Below are positions 1 to 6,913 of a stretch of DNA of 11,343 nucleotides, one piece after another; within the stretch, counting starts at the first letter, position 1, and every line of letters begins with the position of its first letter. The DNA is taken from assembly GCA_002493635.1 (NCBI GenBank), contig DKZL01000052.1:1-11343 (forward strand), in the 5' to 3' direction. The notes beneath the pieces were generated by a model. The model was not told the DNA's origin. It made no database searches and saw nothing but the letters and a program-made list of their open reading frames with translations. The translations under genes were made by a program, and so were the position numbers. The stretch comes from Ruminococcaceae bacterium UBA7075 (GTDB lineage Bacteria > Bacillota > Clostridia > Oscillospirales > Acutalibacteraceae).

Positions 1-12
1 CCACTTTATTGA

Positions 13-162
13 CTATGGTCCATTAAGATATTTTATGATTTCTTCCTCGTTTTCTTCAAGTTTTTCAATATCATCTTCAATGTCGTATATTCTCTCAATC
101 CCCCAATCGTTCATTTTTGCATCAAGCATTTTTGTATAATTATCATTGTATGTTGCACTCAT
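13..162 (-). CDS. Small acidic protein translationally coupled to the kinase-STAND gene
   Basis: This 49-residue reading frame starts with ATG at 162 and ends with TAG at 13-15. The ATG overlaps the TGA stop of the kinase-STAND gene by 4 bp (ATGA at 159-162), and an AAGGAG ribosome binding site lies 7 bp upstream inside that gene, so a real, coupled gene is likely. The product is very acidic: residues 27-43 are mostly Asp, Glu and Ile and look helical, possibly a short coiled coil. It has no signal peptide, membrane segment or cysteine. I do not recognise a family. The coupling implies matched synthesis with the STAND protein, so it may be a partner, modulator or substrate of the kinase; that is inference. 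It is shorter than common gene-calling cut-offs and easily missed. Confidence 0.72.
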   Translation of the reverse strand: MSATYNDNYTKMLDAKMNDWGIERIYDIEDDIEKLEENEEEIIKYLNGP

Positions 163-3100
163 TTATTATCTCCTTCTTCGTCTATTAAAGTTTTAGCCAT
201 TCTTTTTATCAGTTCTTCCATAAATTTATCCTTTGCTTGCTGTAAGTTATTTTCAATAAGGGAATAAAGCGGAGTATCCTGCTGCGACAAGCTTTCAAGC
301 AGAGTTCTTGAATTTTCAAAATATCTTTGTGCCGTTTTTGCATCATTTTCAATATCCAGAAAAACTACTCCTACGTAGTTATCCTGACTTGCCTGCCAAA
401 TTGAGTTTTCAAGCTTTGCTTTTTTAATCAACTTTCTTGACATTTCCAAAAATTCAAAGGCTTCGGCATAACCACAGAGCTTAAATGCCCCTGCTATTTT
501 CTGAAGATAATCAATTCTTTCTGTACTGTTCTTGCCGTAAGATTTAGCAAAGAATTTATCTTCGGCATTTGCAAAATCATATGCCTCCTGCGCTTTGTCA
601 GATAGTATTAAACCGACAACTATGCCGGAGCATATATAGACTCTTACAGAGTAAGCTTTATTCTGTATTTTATCTATGGAATCATATAAATCAAGCAATA
701 AAGGAAAACTTTCCTCATATTTATTCTGACCTGTATATATGAGCGAAAGGTTATACTCTGCCGTTATATACTCAACAGAATCAGTTAGTTTTTTCTGTTC
801 ATAAAATCTTATTGCTCTTTTGATATACTCTTCTCCCTTAGCAGAATCATTAAGATTATATTCAACCCAGCCATAATTCTGGCATATTACTGCCTCTGTA
901 TAATTCTGAGGATTTCTTATATCCGGCATAATATTGAATATTTTATCGTAATATTCCTCGGCGACTTCATATTCTTTTCTGTTATAGTGAATTAATGCAA
1001 TGTTGTTATAGAGTAAAAAGTTCACTTTATCAGAAAGAGAATATCTTTTGATTATTTCCTCGCAAGCACTGAAATCTTCCCTTGCCTTTTCATACTCTTT
1101 AAGATAGGTGCGATATACTCCTCTATCCTGATAGCATTGAAACAATGCATATGCCCTGTCATCAGCTTTTAAATCTATTGCTTTATTAAGCCACTTTATA
1201 GCTTCCTCAAAATCATTCTTTCTATAACATATTTTTGCAGCCATTCTATCATAGATAACTATATAGTCTGATACGAATTTCAGTGTTTTTAAGGATTTGA
1301 TTTCTTTATCAATAGACTGTAAATAGATTTCTGCCTTTTCAATATTTCCCGATTGCTCATAGTATATAATAAGCATTTCAGCAGCTAATATTTTGCTTAA
1401 TCTGTCAAACTTTTTTGTATTAAGTACCTTTTCTGCTAAAGGCACTACCTTATCATACATACACAGATTGACCATTAACAAACCAACGCTTCGTATTATA
1501 TCAGAAATGAATTCTTTTCCGCAAAATTTATTAAAATTCAGATTCCCGGCTATTTTTCCGGCTGTATATGAGTCACCCTTTGCAACATACACCGATATTA
1601 AATCCATATTTGCCTTTGAAGCAATGTAGGAATCATCCTGATTATTCACTCTGCATATCTCAACAGCTCTGTTTGCAAATTCTAGCGCAGTTTCAAATTC
1701 AGCGTTATCTGCCAATTGGAAGGCTGCAACAGACAAAAATTCTGCCATTTCCATTGAATCTTTTCCGTATGCACTTTCAATAAAAGACATATTCTTGGCT
1801 ATTAGATGCATTGCCTGTTCGTTATCATCATTTAGAAAATAGTAAATCCATCTGTATTTAGCTAAATCCTTATATGCAGGTGCATCCTCACCGAGTTGCT
1901 CACGCATTTCAAGCAATAACGCCTCATATTCTTTTCTTGCCTGAACATAATCACCTAACATTATATTATCTTTAATTAAGTTATTTTCATCAGAAACATC
2001 AGAATCTTTATAATTTTTCTGCAAATTCAGATAATAACTTAAATCATCTTGCCTGTCCAACTCTTCTGAAAGCCTTATAATATCGCTGATTATTCCGTCG
2101 ATATACTCATCAAGATTATTTTCAATTCTATAATCTAAAAGCCTTTTATATTGCTCCAAGGCTTTGTCTTTTTCATTATTTTCTTCATAACATTCGGCTA
2201 TTCCGAAAATTGCGTCACACATTTCATCGTGAAATTCTCCGTCAGTTTCGTTTGCCACTGCAATAGCTTTTTCATAATAATCTATCGCTTTTGTCTTTGT
2301 TCCAAACTTGCTTTCATAATCGCCGAATTTATTGTACATACACGGTAAGTCTTCGTAATCCTGTTCACGCTCAGCAATCAAAAGAGATTTATCCAGACAA
2401 GCCCTTGCTGCCTTCGGTCTGTACAAAACCATATAAATGTTGCCAAGAATAAAATTTATAACAGCGATTGACATTTCATTCTCGGTTTTATATCTTCTCT
2501 CCAAATGTTTTGCGGTTGCAAGTGCCTTTTGAAGTTCGGATATATGAAAATCCTCATCAACATCACAACTGTTCTCAAGATACTCGGCCAAGTTGTAATA
2601 GCAGTCAAGCTTTTCAATACCTTTTTCGGAAACTAAATCAGAAACAATTGAGTGCATAGAAATAAGTGAGTCTCTGTTTTCAAGCCAGCCCTGATTTATA
2701 AGATTTTCAATTATTTCAATAGTTACCGGCTCAGAATTGCTAGCTGATATAAATTCATCCTCCTCTATTCCGTATGCAGAAATCAAGGTCATATTCAGCA
2801 AGACTTCCTGCTCCTCATATGTAAGAGCGCTTATGTTGAATACCTTATTCAGGTGAGAATTGATTTTATTGCAAACCTCTATCTCATCATCCAAATAGTC
2901 GTATTCATAGAACACCTTGACGTTAACGCTGTCAAGCTCCTGTTCTCTGAGCTTTTCGATGATTTCGCTTATCTGCATTTTTGTTTTCCTTACGGTTTTT
3001 GCAATCAGAATAAGCAAAAGCGTATTGCACTGAATTTCATTAACCAGTTTTTCAAGTAAATCATCAGTTGCCAAACTGCGTTCAATGCCGCTGTGCATAT

Positions 3101-4574
3101 AAAACAGCTCTTTGCAATTTTCAAGCGAAAGCGGTGCCAGCTTGAGCACCTTATCAGCATAGTAATCGGCAGCAGGCATACATCTTGTTGTAAAAATAAC
3201 CTTAAATCCGTTATTATCGGAAGGCAAAAACTCTCTTAAGAATTTATCGTAGGTCACATTGAAGTTGTCAACTATAATAAGTGTATTTGAATCGCACTGA
3301 TGAAGAATTTTATTTTTTGCTTTTGCAAGCTCATCTATATTTTCGTAATTCTCATCATTTATTCCGCTTATAGGAATTGAAGCAACCAATGACTTTAATG
3401 AATCCAAATACTTACAAAACTGTATCGTATGAAACTGACTTCCGTATTCTTTTACAAACATTTTTGCAAGCTCGGATTTACCCAATCCGCCCATACCTTT
3501 TACAAACACATAGCCGTCATTTTTTAGTCGATAATCTATCTCCGTTAATTCATCGGTTCGCTCGATACATAATTTTGAAGGCTGCCAAACAGGAAGATTC
3601 AACAAATACGGCTTTTTGTTGTCAACAAGTGATAGTATAAATTCAAGCTGACTGATAAGCTGTGAAGTATTTTTGTATCTTCTTCTCTTTGATATCTGCA
3701 AGGTATTTTTGAACAGCTTTTGAATTTCAAACACTGCCTTGGGCGAAGCACCGCTGAGCAGTGGTGCATTATCAAAATTATACTCTGAGTCACATTCCAT
3801 ATCTTTCGGTTGAGGAGATTTTCCGAACAGTCTTGTATAAAACATTGCGCCTATTTCAAATATATCCGTCTGTATACCGATATTTCTTAAATTCAAATCG
3901 CTTAATTCAGGAACATAGTAATCCTCAGGAACAGGAATTTCGCTCACTGTTCCGTTTTTTATATCATCAATTTTCAGTAAACTGTCAAAATCAAACAGCT
4001 TAATTATGTCGGTAACATCATCAAGCACAAGTATATTTTTCGGTTTTATATCCAAATGCAAAAATCCTGCCTTATGATACTGCTCAACACCTTTGGCAAC
4101 CGCAAGCATAATCTTTACTAAAGAATACAGGTTATCATCTTCGAGTTTATCATAGCTTTTTCCGTAATCGCAGGATGAAAGAGTATATAGCGTATTATTT
4201 CCCTCATACAAACCAAGCTGAACTGGATGATAATTACTTGCAGAAACATTATTTGCAATATATTCGTTGATTGCTTTATATGTTCCTTTAAAATTAGATA
4301 AGTCATTTTGGAATTGTTTGATATATTTGTCTGTGACAATAATATTGTAATTATCTCTCTTAAATTCATCTTCAAGATACGCAGGGCAAAACTCCTTAAG
4401 TATTCCCTTATGTAAAATATTTTCAGACTCAAAGAAGGATACTTCATAAGCAGTACAGCTGCCACCTACACCCTTTATATTATCAATCGTAAATTCTGTA
4501 ACATTTCCGTTTGAATTAAGTTTTATTTTAGATCCTCTTTTTAGACATCTAGACACATTTCTCACCCCATTCAT
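159..4574 (-). CDS. Protein kinase / NB-ARC STAND ATPase / TPR protein
   Basis: This is a soluble 1471-residue three-part protein. Residues 30-315 are a Hanks-type Ser/Thr kinase: glycine-rich loop GVGGSC (35-40), likely ATP-binding lysine K60 in GILKEF, catalytic HLDIKPKN (173-180), DFD in place of DFG (195-197), and a VPE triad (221-223). Residues about 340-650 are an NB-ARC switch ATPase: Walker A GMGGLGKS (360-367), Walker B LIIVDN (432-437), sensor FTTR (461-464), and MHS (640-642) at the MHD-motif position. From about 690 to 1440 the chain is TPR-like helical hairpins, as in YNKFGDYESKFGTKTKAIDY. The order effector-switch-repeat sensor is that of STAND proteins such as Avs and NB-ARC/TPR regulators, so a sensor that turns on a kinase is the natural reading; the trigger and substrate are unknown. 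The ATG at 4574 has no ribosome binding site. An in-frame GTG at 4556 (codon 7) follows GGGGTGAG at good spacing and may be the true start. All visible catalytic motifs are intact. Confidence 0.93.
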   Translation of the reverse strand: MNGVRNVSRCLKRGSKIKLNSNGNVTEFTIDNIKGVGGSCTAYEVSFFESENILHKGILKEFCPAYLEDEFKRDNYNIIVTDKYIKQFQNDLSNFKGTYKAINEYIANNVSASNYHPVQLGLYEGNNTLYTLSSCDYGKSYDKLEDDNLYSLVKIMLAVAKGVEQYHKAGFLHLDIKPKNILVLDDVTDIIKLFDFDSLLKIDDIKNGTVSEIPVPEDYYVPELSDLNLRNIGIQTDIFEIGAMFYTRLFGKSPQPKDMECDSEYNFDNAPLLSGASPKAVFEIQKLFKNTLQISKRRRYKNTSQLISQLEFILSLVDNKKPYLLNLPVWQPSKLCIERTDELTEIDYRLKNDGYVFVKGMGGLGKSELAKMFVKEYGSQFHTIQFCKYLDSLKSLVASIPISGINDENYENIDELAKAKNKILHQCDSNTLIIVDNFNVTYDKFLREFLPSDNNGFKVIFTTRCMPAADYYADKVLKLAPLSLENCKELFYMHSGIERSLATDDLLEKLVNEIQCNTLLLILIAKTVRKTKMQISEIIEKLREQELDSVNVKVFYEYDYLDDEIEVCNKINSHLNKVFNISALTYEEQEVLLNMTLISAYGIEEDEFISASNSEPVTIEIIENLINQGWLENRDSLISMHSIVSDLVSEKGIEKLDCYYNLAEYLENSCDVDEDFHISELQKALATAKHLERRYKTENEMSIAVINFILGNIYMVLYRPKAARACLDKSLLIAEREQDYEDLPCMYNKFGDYESKFGTKTKAIDYYEKAIAVANETDGEFHDEMCDAIFGIAECYEENNEKDKALEQYKRLLDYRIENNLDEYIDGIISDIIRLSEELDRQDDLSYYLNLQKNYKDSDVSDENNLIKDNIMLGDYVQARKEYEALLLEMREQLGEDAPAYKDLAKYRWIYYFLNDDNEQAMHLIAKNMSFIESAYGKDSMEMAEFLSVAAFQLADNAEFETALEFANRAVEICRVNNQDDSYIASKANMDLISVYVAKGDSYTAGKIAGNLNFNKFCGKEFISDIIRSVGLLMVNLCMYDKVVPLAEKVLNTKKFDRLSKILAAEMLIIYYEQSGNIEKAEIYLQSIDKEIKSLKTLKFVSDYIVIYDRMAAKICYRKNDFEEAIKWLNKAIDLKADDRAYALFQCYQDRGVYRTYLKEYEKAREDFSACEEIIKRYSLSDKVNFLLYNNIALIHYNRKEYEVAEEYYDKIFNIMPDIRNPQNYTEAVICQNYGWVEYNLNDSAKGEEYIKRAIRFYEQKKLTDSVEYITAEYNLSLIYTGQNKYEESFPLLLDLYDSIDKIQNKAYSVRVYICSGIVVGLILSDKAQEAYDFANAEDKFFAKSYGKNSTERIDYLQKIAGAFKLCGYAEAFEFLEMSRKLIKKAKLENSIWQASQDNYVGVVFLDIENDAKTAQRYFENSRTLLESLSQQDTPLYSLIENNLQQAKDKFMEELIKRMAKTLIDEEGDNK

Positions 4575-4585
4575 TTATATATCAT

Positions 4586-4623
4586 AATAGCCCTTACCGA
4601 GTTGCGATAAAGGCTATTAAGGG
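4586..4623 (-). promoter_or_regulatory. Leader hairpin with two competing stems before the kinase-STAND gene
   Basis: The gap between the zinc-ribbon gene and the kinase-STAND gene contains AATAGCC (4586-4592) and its complement GGCTATT (4612-4618), a 7-bp stem. CCCTTA (4591-4596) and TAAGGG (4618-4623) form a second stem. The two stems share bases, so they exclude each other. No T-run follows on the minus strand, so this is not a standard intrinsic terminator. It could be an attenuator, a processing site or a protein-binding site separating expression of the two genes. I found no convincing promoter in this 62-bp gap, so read-through from the upstream zinc-ribbon genes is likely. Confidence 0.4.
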
Positions 4624-4636
4624 AAAATATAAGTAA

Positions 4637-5110
4637 TTATCTATTTGGTTTTTGCTGTCCGCAACCACATGTACCGATATAGTGACTGTTACTCTTCCCG
4701 CACTTTGGGCAAGTCCAACTCTCTGCCCCATCACTTGGAACATTTTGAGATGGTCTTAATAACGCTCCACACTTAAAACAATATTCGTTTTTACTGGTGT
4801 TAATTTCAGAACATTTAGGACAGTCTATAAAAAGGGGTTCACTTGCAGAATAATTACTAACCGTCGATGAACCATCTGAAAAATACTCAATAATCTTATT
4901 TTTTCCAATACTCAATGCGATACTTGCACCAATCGAAACACCGATCCATATAATCAAGCTGAATATTGCCACTGATTTTTCATCTCCGTAAAGATCGCCA
5001 AACCATAGATTTCCCAATAGAGGAATTCCTGCGTAGAGTGCAAATGCATCCAAAAGAATGCTTTGAGCACAAATAATAATACCCTGAATTAATGTTGTTT
5101 TGTTTTTCAT
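4637..5110 (-). CDS. Membrane protein with C-terminal double zinc ribbon
   Basis: The 157-residue product has two hydrophobic segments (about 7-36 and 47-68) followed by a soluble tail with two zinc-ribbon-like cysteine clusters. The first is CPKC...CFKC (C97, C100, C111, C114), a classic CxxC-x10-CxxC ribbon. The second is CPKC...CGC (C134, C137, C148, C150) in the WTCPKCGKSN context seen in many small clostridial proteins. It is probably anchored in the cytoplasmic membrane with the ribbons inside the cell. AAAGGAG lies 9 bp before the ATG. It starts 21 bp after the stop of another small zinc-ribbon membrane gene, so the two are very likely co-transcribed and may act together. The kinase-STAND gene follows. 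The specific role is unknown. Confidence 0.85.
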   Translation of the reverse strand: MKNKTTLIQGIIICAQSILLDAFALYAGIPLLGNLWFGDLYGDEKSVAIFSLIIWIGVSIGASIALSIGKNKIIEYFSDGSSTVSNYSASEPLFIDCPKCSEINTSKNEYCFKCGALLRPSQNVPSDGAESWTCPKCGKSNSHYIGTCGCGQQKPNR

Positions 5111-5131
5111 AAATTACAACTCCTTTTAATT

Positions 5132-5545
5132 TTAATGAATATTTTTTTCGAGGTTTTTAACCTTAATAATTTCAGAAATCCACTGAAATAGTTTAATAGG
5201 CAATGCAACTATTCCGATAAAATATGCAATTACAAGTTTGATAAGAAAATAAACTATCCAGCCAACCCACGACATCCACAAGAACATTGCAGGAGTAATT
5301 CTGTTCAGTATAGACCATCCATAGGGAATACCTGCGAGCAAAATTCCCATTGGATTTTGAATTATAACAATACCGACAATCATCAAAACAACACTTATGG
5401 CTATGTTTTTTATCATCTCTTTCTTAATTGTAGATACATGCTCTCTTGCACAGTTCATACAAGTTGGTGGATGAAACGCTGCATCCTCCTCCATAGTTAA
5501 CTGTCTTCCACATCTGCTACATCTGTTTACTGAATATTCTGACAT
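5132..5545 (-). CDS. Membrane protein with N-terminal zinc ribbon
   Basis: The 137-residue product begins with a four-cysteine ribbon, CSRC (C9, C12) and CMNC (C29, C32), and continues with hydrophobic helices at about 45-63, 66-80 and 86-118. Its topology mirrors that of the next gene, with the ribbon at the opposite end. No enzyme motif is visible. The start is fixed by a strong CGGAGGA ribosome binding site 7 bp before the ATG. Upstream lie a TATAAT box and an 8-bp stem inverted repeat, so it probably heads the transcript that carries both zinc-ribbon genes and perhaps the kinase-STAND gene. I do not recognise the family beyond 'zinc-ribbon membrane protein'. Confidence 0.85.
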   Translation of the reverse strand: MSEYSVNRCSRCGRQLTMEEDAAFHPPTCMNCAREHVSTIKKEMIKNIAISVVLMIVGIVIIQNPMGILLAGIPYGWSILNRITPAMFLWMSWVGWIVYFLIKLVIAYFIGIVALPIKLFQWISEIIKVKNLEKNIH

Positions 5546-5593
5546 TATGTATTCCTCCGATACTAAATATAATCTGCAAATTTTATCTTACAG

Positions 5594-5626
5594 ATTATAG
5601 TTTATAACACAGAAAAAGTTCTGTGT
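5594..5626 (-). promoter_or_regulatory. Putative promoter and operator for the zinc-ribbon genes
   Basis: A perfect TATAAT -10 box lies at 5594-5599 (minus strand), about 50 bp upstream of the zinc-ribbon ATG at 5545. The -35 region at 17-18 bp spacing is poor. That region is covered by an inverted repeat, ACACAGAA (5607-5614) and TTCTGTGT (5619-5626), with 8-bp arms and a 4-nt loop. An activator or repressor site is a reasonable reading; a weak terminator for upstream transcripts is the alternative, although no T-run follows on the minus strand. Confidence 0.4.
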
Positions 5627-5678
5627 GGTTTTCGTTTTAGATATAATCGTATCCTCCATCTTTTGGGTTACAGCAGTA
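5624..5678. repeat. Imperfect direct repeat, copy 1 (yidD 3' end and flank)
   Basis: This stretch matches 6859-6913 in the same orientation. The first 14 bases (TGTGGTTTTCGTTT) are identical, and the rest matches well through the CCATCTTT segment. The two copies lie 1235 bp apart and bracket the ADP-ribosylglycohydrolase gene. The pattern fits a duplication or recombination of a yidD-linked cassette. Confidence 0.6.
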
Positions 5679-5681
5679 CAT
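5637..5681 (-). pseudogene. Remnant of a second yidD 3' end
   Basis: Read on the minus strand, this stretch encodes MYCCNPKDGGYDYI followed by TAA. It aligns without gaps to the last 14 residues of the YidD protein at 6872-7345 (VYRCSHKDGGYDYP), with 9 identities including the conserved GGYD tail. The match continues past the stop: the 14 bases at 5624-5637 are identical to those at 6859-6872. Upstream of 5681 the similarity fades and no open yidD frame remains. It is therefore best read as the decayed end of a duplicated yidD gene left beside the ADP-ribosylglycohydrolase gene. It is too short to be a working YidD. Confidence 0.6.
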
Positions 5682-5730
5682 TCAATTGAGAACTTAATAT
5701 TAGTATGAATGATTTATGTAACAAAAGTAA

Positions 5731-6786
5731 CTAATTTTTATCATTCATTCTTGAAACAGCGAAATCAATTGTTTCAATAAGTGTTCTTCTTAAATGACTG
5801 TCAAGTCTATCGATAACTCGTCCTCTAAAGCCCTGCGGAATTGGATAAATAACTTCTGCGATACTTCCCGCTATTGCAGCAATAGTATCACTATCTCCAC
5901 CAATTGAAATCGCCTTTGATATGACATCTGAAAAATCGTTTCCCTCTAAGAAAGCTACAATCGCCTGCGGAACAGAACCTTGGCAACTAACATCAAAGTA
6001 ATATGTAGGGCGAATTTCATCAAGGGTAAAATCGATATCATAATGTTTTTTCACATATTCGATAACATCTGACTTATTTCCACCTCTGCGTAATATATAA
6101 ATACATCCTGCAACCACTTTAGCGCCTTTTATACCCTCAGGATGATTGTGAGTAACTTCTGCAGAAAGTTCTGCGAAATGCTCAGCCTCATACATAGTTT
6201 TTGCTACCCACCCTGCATATGAAGCTCGCATTGCGGACCCATTGCCCCAACTGTTATAAGGGTTATGGTCATCTGACCATATCCACCTTCTAAAAGAACC
6301 TCCATAGCCAGCGTTAGGATATTTTCTGGCGTACTCAACTAAAGAGTTCACTATCTCTTTTTCAATCATATCATCATACTCATTGTTTTCGATAGCAGTA
6401 ACACTTATTTGCGATAGAGCTTTTTTCAATCCATTAGCAACTGCACAAGTCATCACAGAGTCATCTGTAAAATGAGCATTTCGACTTACGATTTTTTCTT
6501 TATCTGGACAGTACTTAATATTATGCCATTCATAAACAGACCCTGCAACATCACCGCAAACCGCTCCCAACATCATAGTTTTTACTTTGTCATTACCGTA
6601 ACCGCCTGTTACGATACACCATTTCCCTGTTCTCTTATCTCTCAAAAAGGCTTTTGCGTTACCTACATCATTAACTTCAACAGTTCCGTTCTTTATCTGT
6701 CGATCGGCTGTCAGACAATATAAACCGATAGAATGATAACCTTCTCTGTAATCTCCAAATAATCTTGCGTATTCATTAATATCCAT
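5731..6786 (-). CDS. ADP-ribosylglycohydrolase family protein
   Basis: The 351-residue product carries the ADP-ribosylglycohydrolase (DraG/ARH) signatures. GAVCGDVAGSVYE lies at 74-86 and the metal-binding TDDS at 108-111. SFRRW (164-168) and GNGSAMR (181-187) lie in the active-site half, THNHPEG at 212-218, and the second metal-binding GGDSDT at 296-301. The family removes ADP-ribose from proteins, nucleic acids or small molecules using two divalent metal ions; all recognisable ligands are present, so it is probably active in the cytoplasm. The substrate cannot be read from sequence. The first 70 residues precede the usual family start and match nothing I recognise; M71-M72 sit where family members usually begin, but AGGAGG 6 bp before the ATG at 6786 supports the long form. 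It has its own promoter. Near the kinase-STAND gene it may reverse a modification, or counter an ADP-ribosylating toxin; both are inference. Confidence 0.93.
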   Translation of the reverse strand: MDINEYARLFGDYREGYHSIGLYCLTADRQIKNGTVEVNDVGNAKAFLRDKRTGKWCIVTGGYGNDKVKTMMLGAVCGDVAGSVYEWHNIKYCPDKEKIVSRNAHFTDDSVMTCAVANGLKKALSQISVTAIENNEYDDMIEKEIVNSLVEYARKYPNAGYGGSFRRWIWSDDHNPYNSWGNGSAMRASYAGWVAKTMYEAEHFAELSAEVTHNHPEGIKGAKVVAGCIYILRRGGNKSDVIEYVKKHYDIDFTLDEIRPTYYFDVSCQGSVPQAIVAFLEGNDFSDVISKAISIGGDSDTIAAIAGSIAEVIYPIPQGFRGRVIDRLDSHLRRTLIETIDFAVSRMNDKN

Positions 6787-6833
6787 TTTTAATCCTCCTG
6801 ATAAAAATAAACATTAGGTTTCCTATAGTTATT

Positions 6834-6842
6834 ATTATATCA
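6834..6842 (-). promoter_or_regulatory. Extended -10 promoter of the ADP-ribosylglycohydrolase gene
   Basis: The minus strand reads TGATATAAT here, a perfect TATAAT preceded by TGn, which is an extended -10 element. No good -35 box lies 16-18 bp upstream, as is usual for this class. Transcription would start near 6827, about 40 bp before the ATG at 6786, leaving room for the AGGAGG site. It sits just after the yidD stop, so the hydrolase gene can be expressed separately. Confidence 0.5.
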
Positions 6843-6858
6843 TTTCACAAATTGTCAC

Positions 6859-6913
6859 TGTGGTTTTCGTTTCATGGATAATCATAACCGCCATCTTTAT
6901 GACTGCACCGATA
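6859..6913. repeat. Imperfect direct repeat, copy 2 (yidD 3' end and flank)
   Basis: This is the partner of 5624-5678. It covers the intact end of the yidD gene (stop at 6872-6874) and the bases just downstream. The 14 bases at 6859-6872 are identical in both copies. Confidence 0.6.

Noticed and set aside
159..2600. Repeated-looking sequence in the TPR-coding half considered as a DNA repeat array
   Set aside because: The repetition is at the protein-fold level (helical hairpins of about 34 residues). No long identical DNA repeats or regular spacers were seen, so it is neither a CRISPR array nor a satellite repeat.
3377..3793. Short open frames on both strands in the NB-ARC-coding part
   Set aside because: They are shadows of the large gene, which has unbroken P-loop and Walker B motifs across the same bases.
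4118..4465. 115-residue open frame on the minus strand inside the kinase-STAND gene
   Set aside because: It is fully contained in the kinase coding region in another frame of the same strand. The kinase motifs are intact in the large frame, and this product has no recognisable domain.
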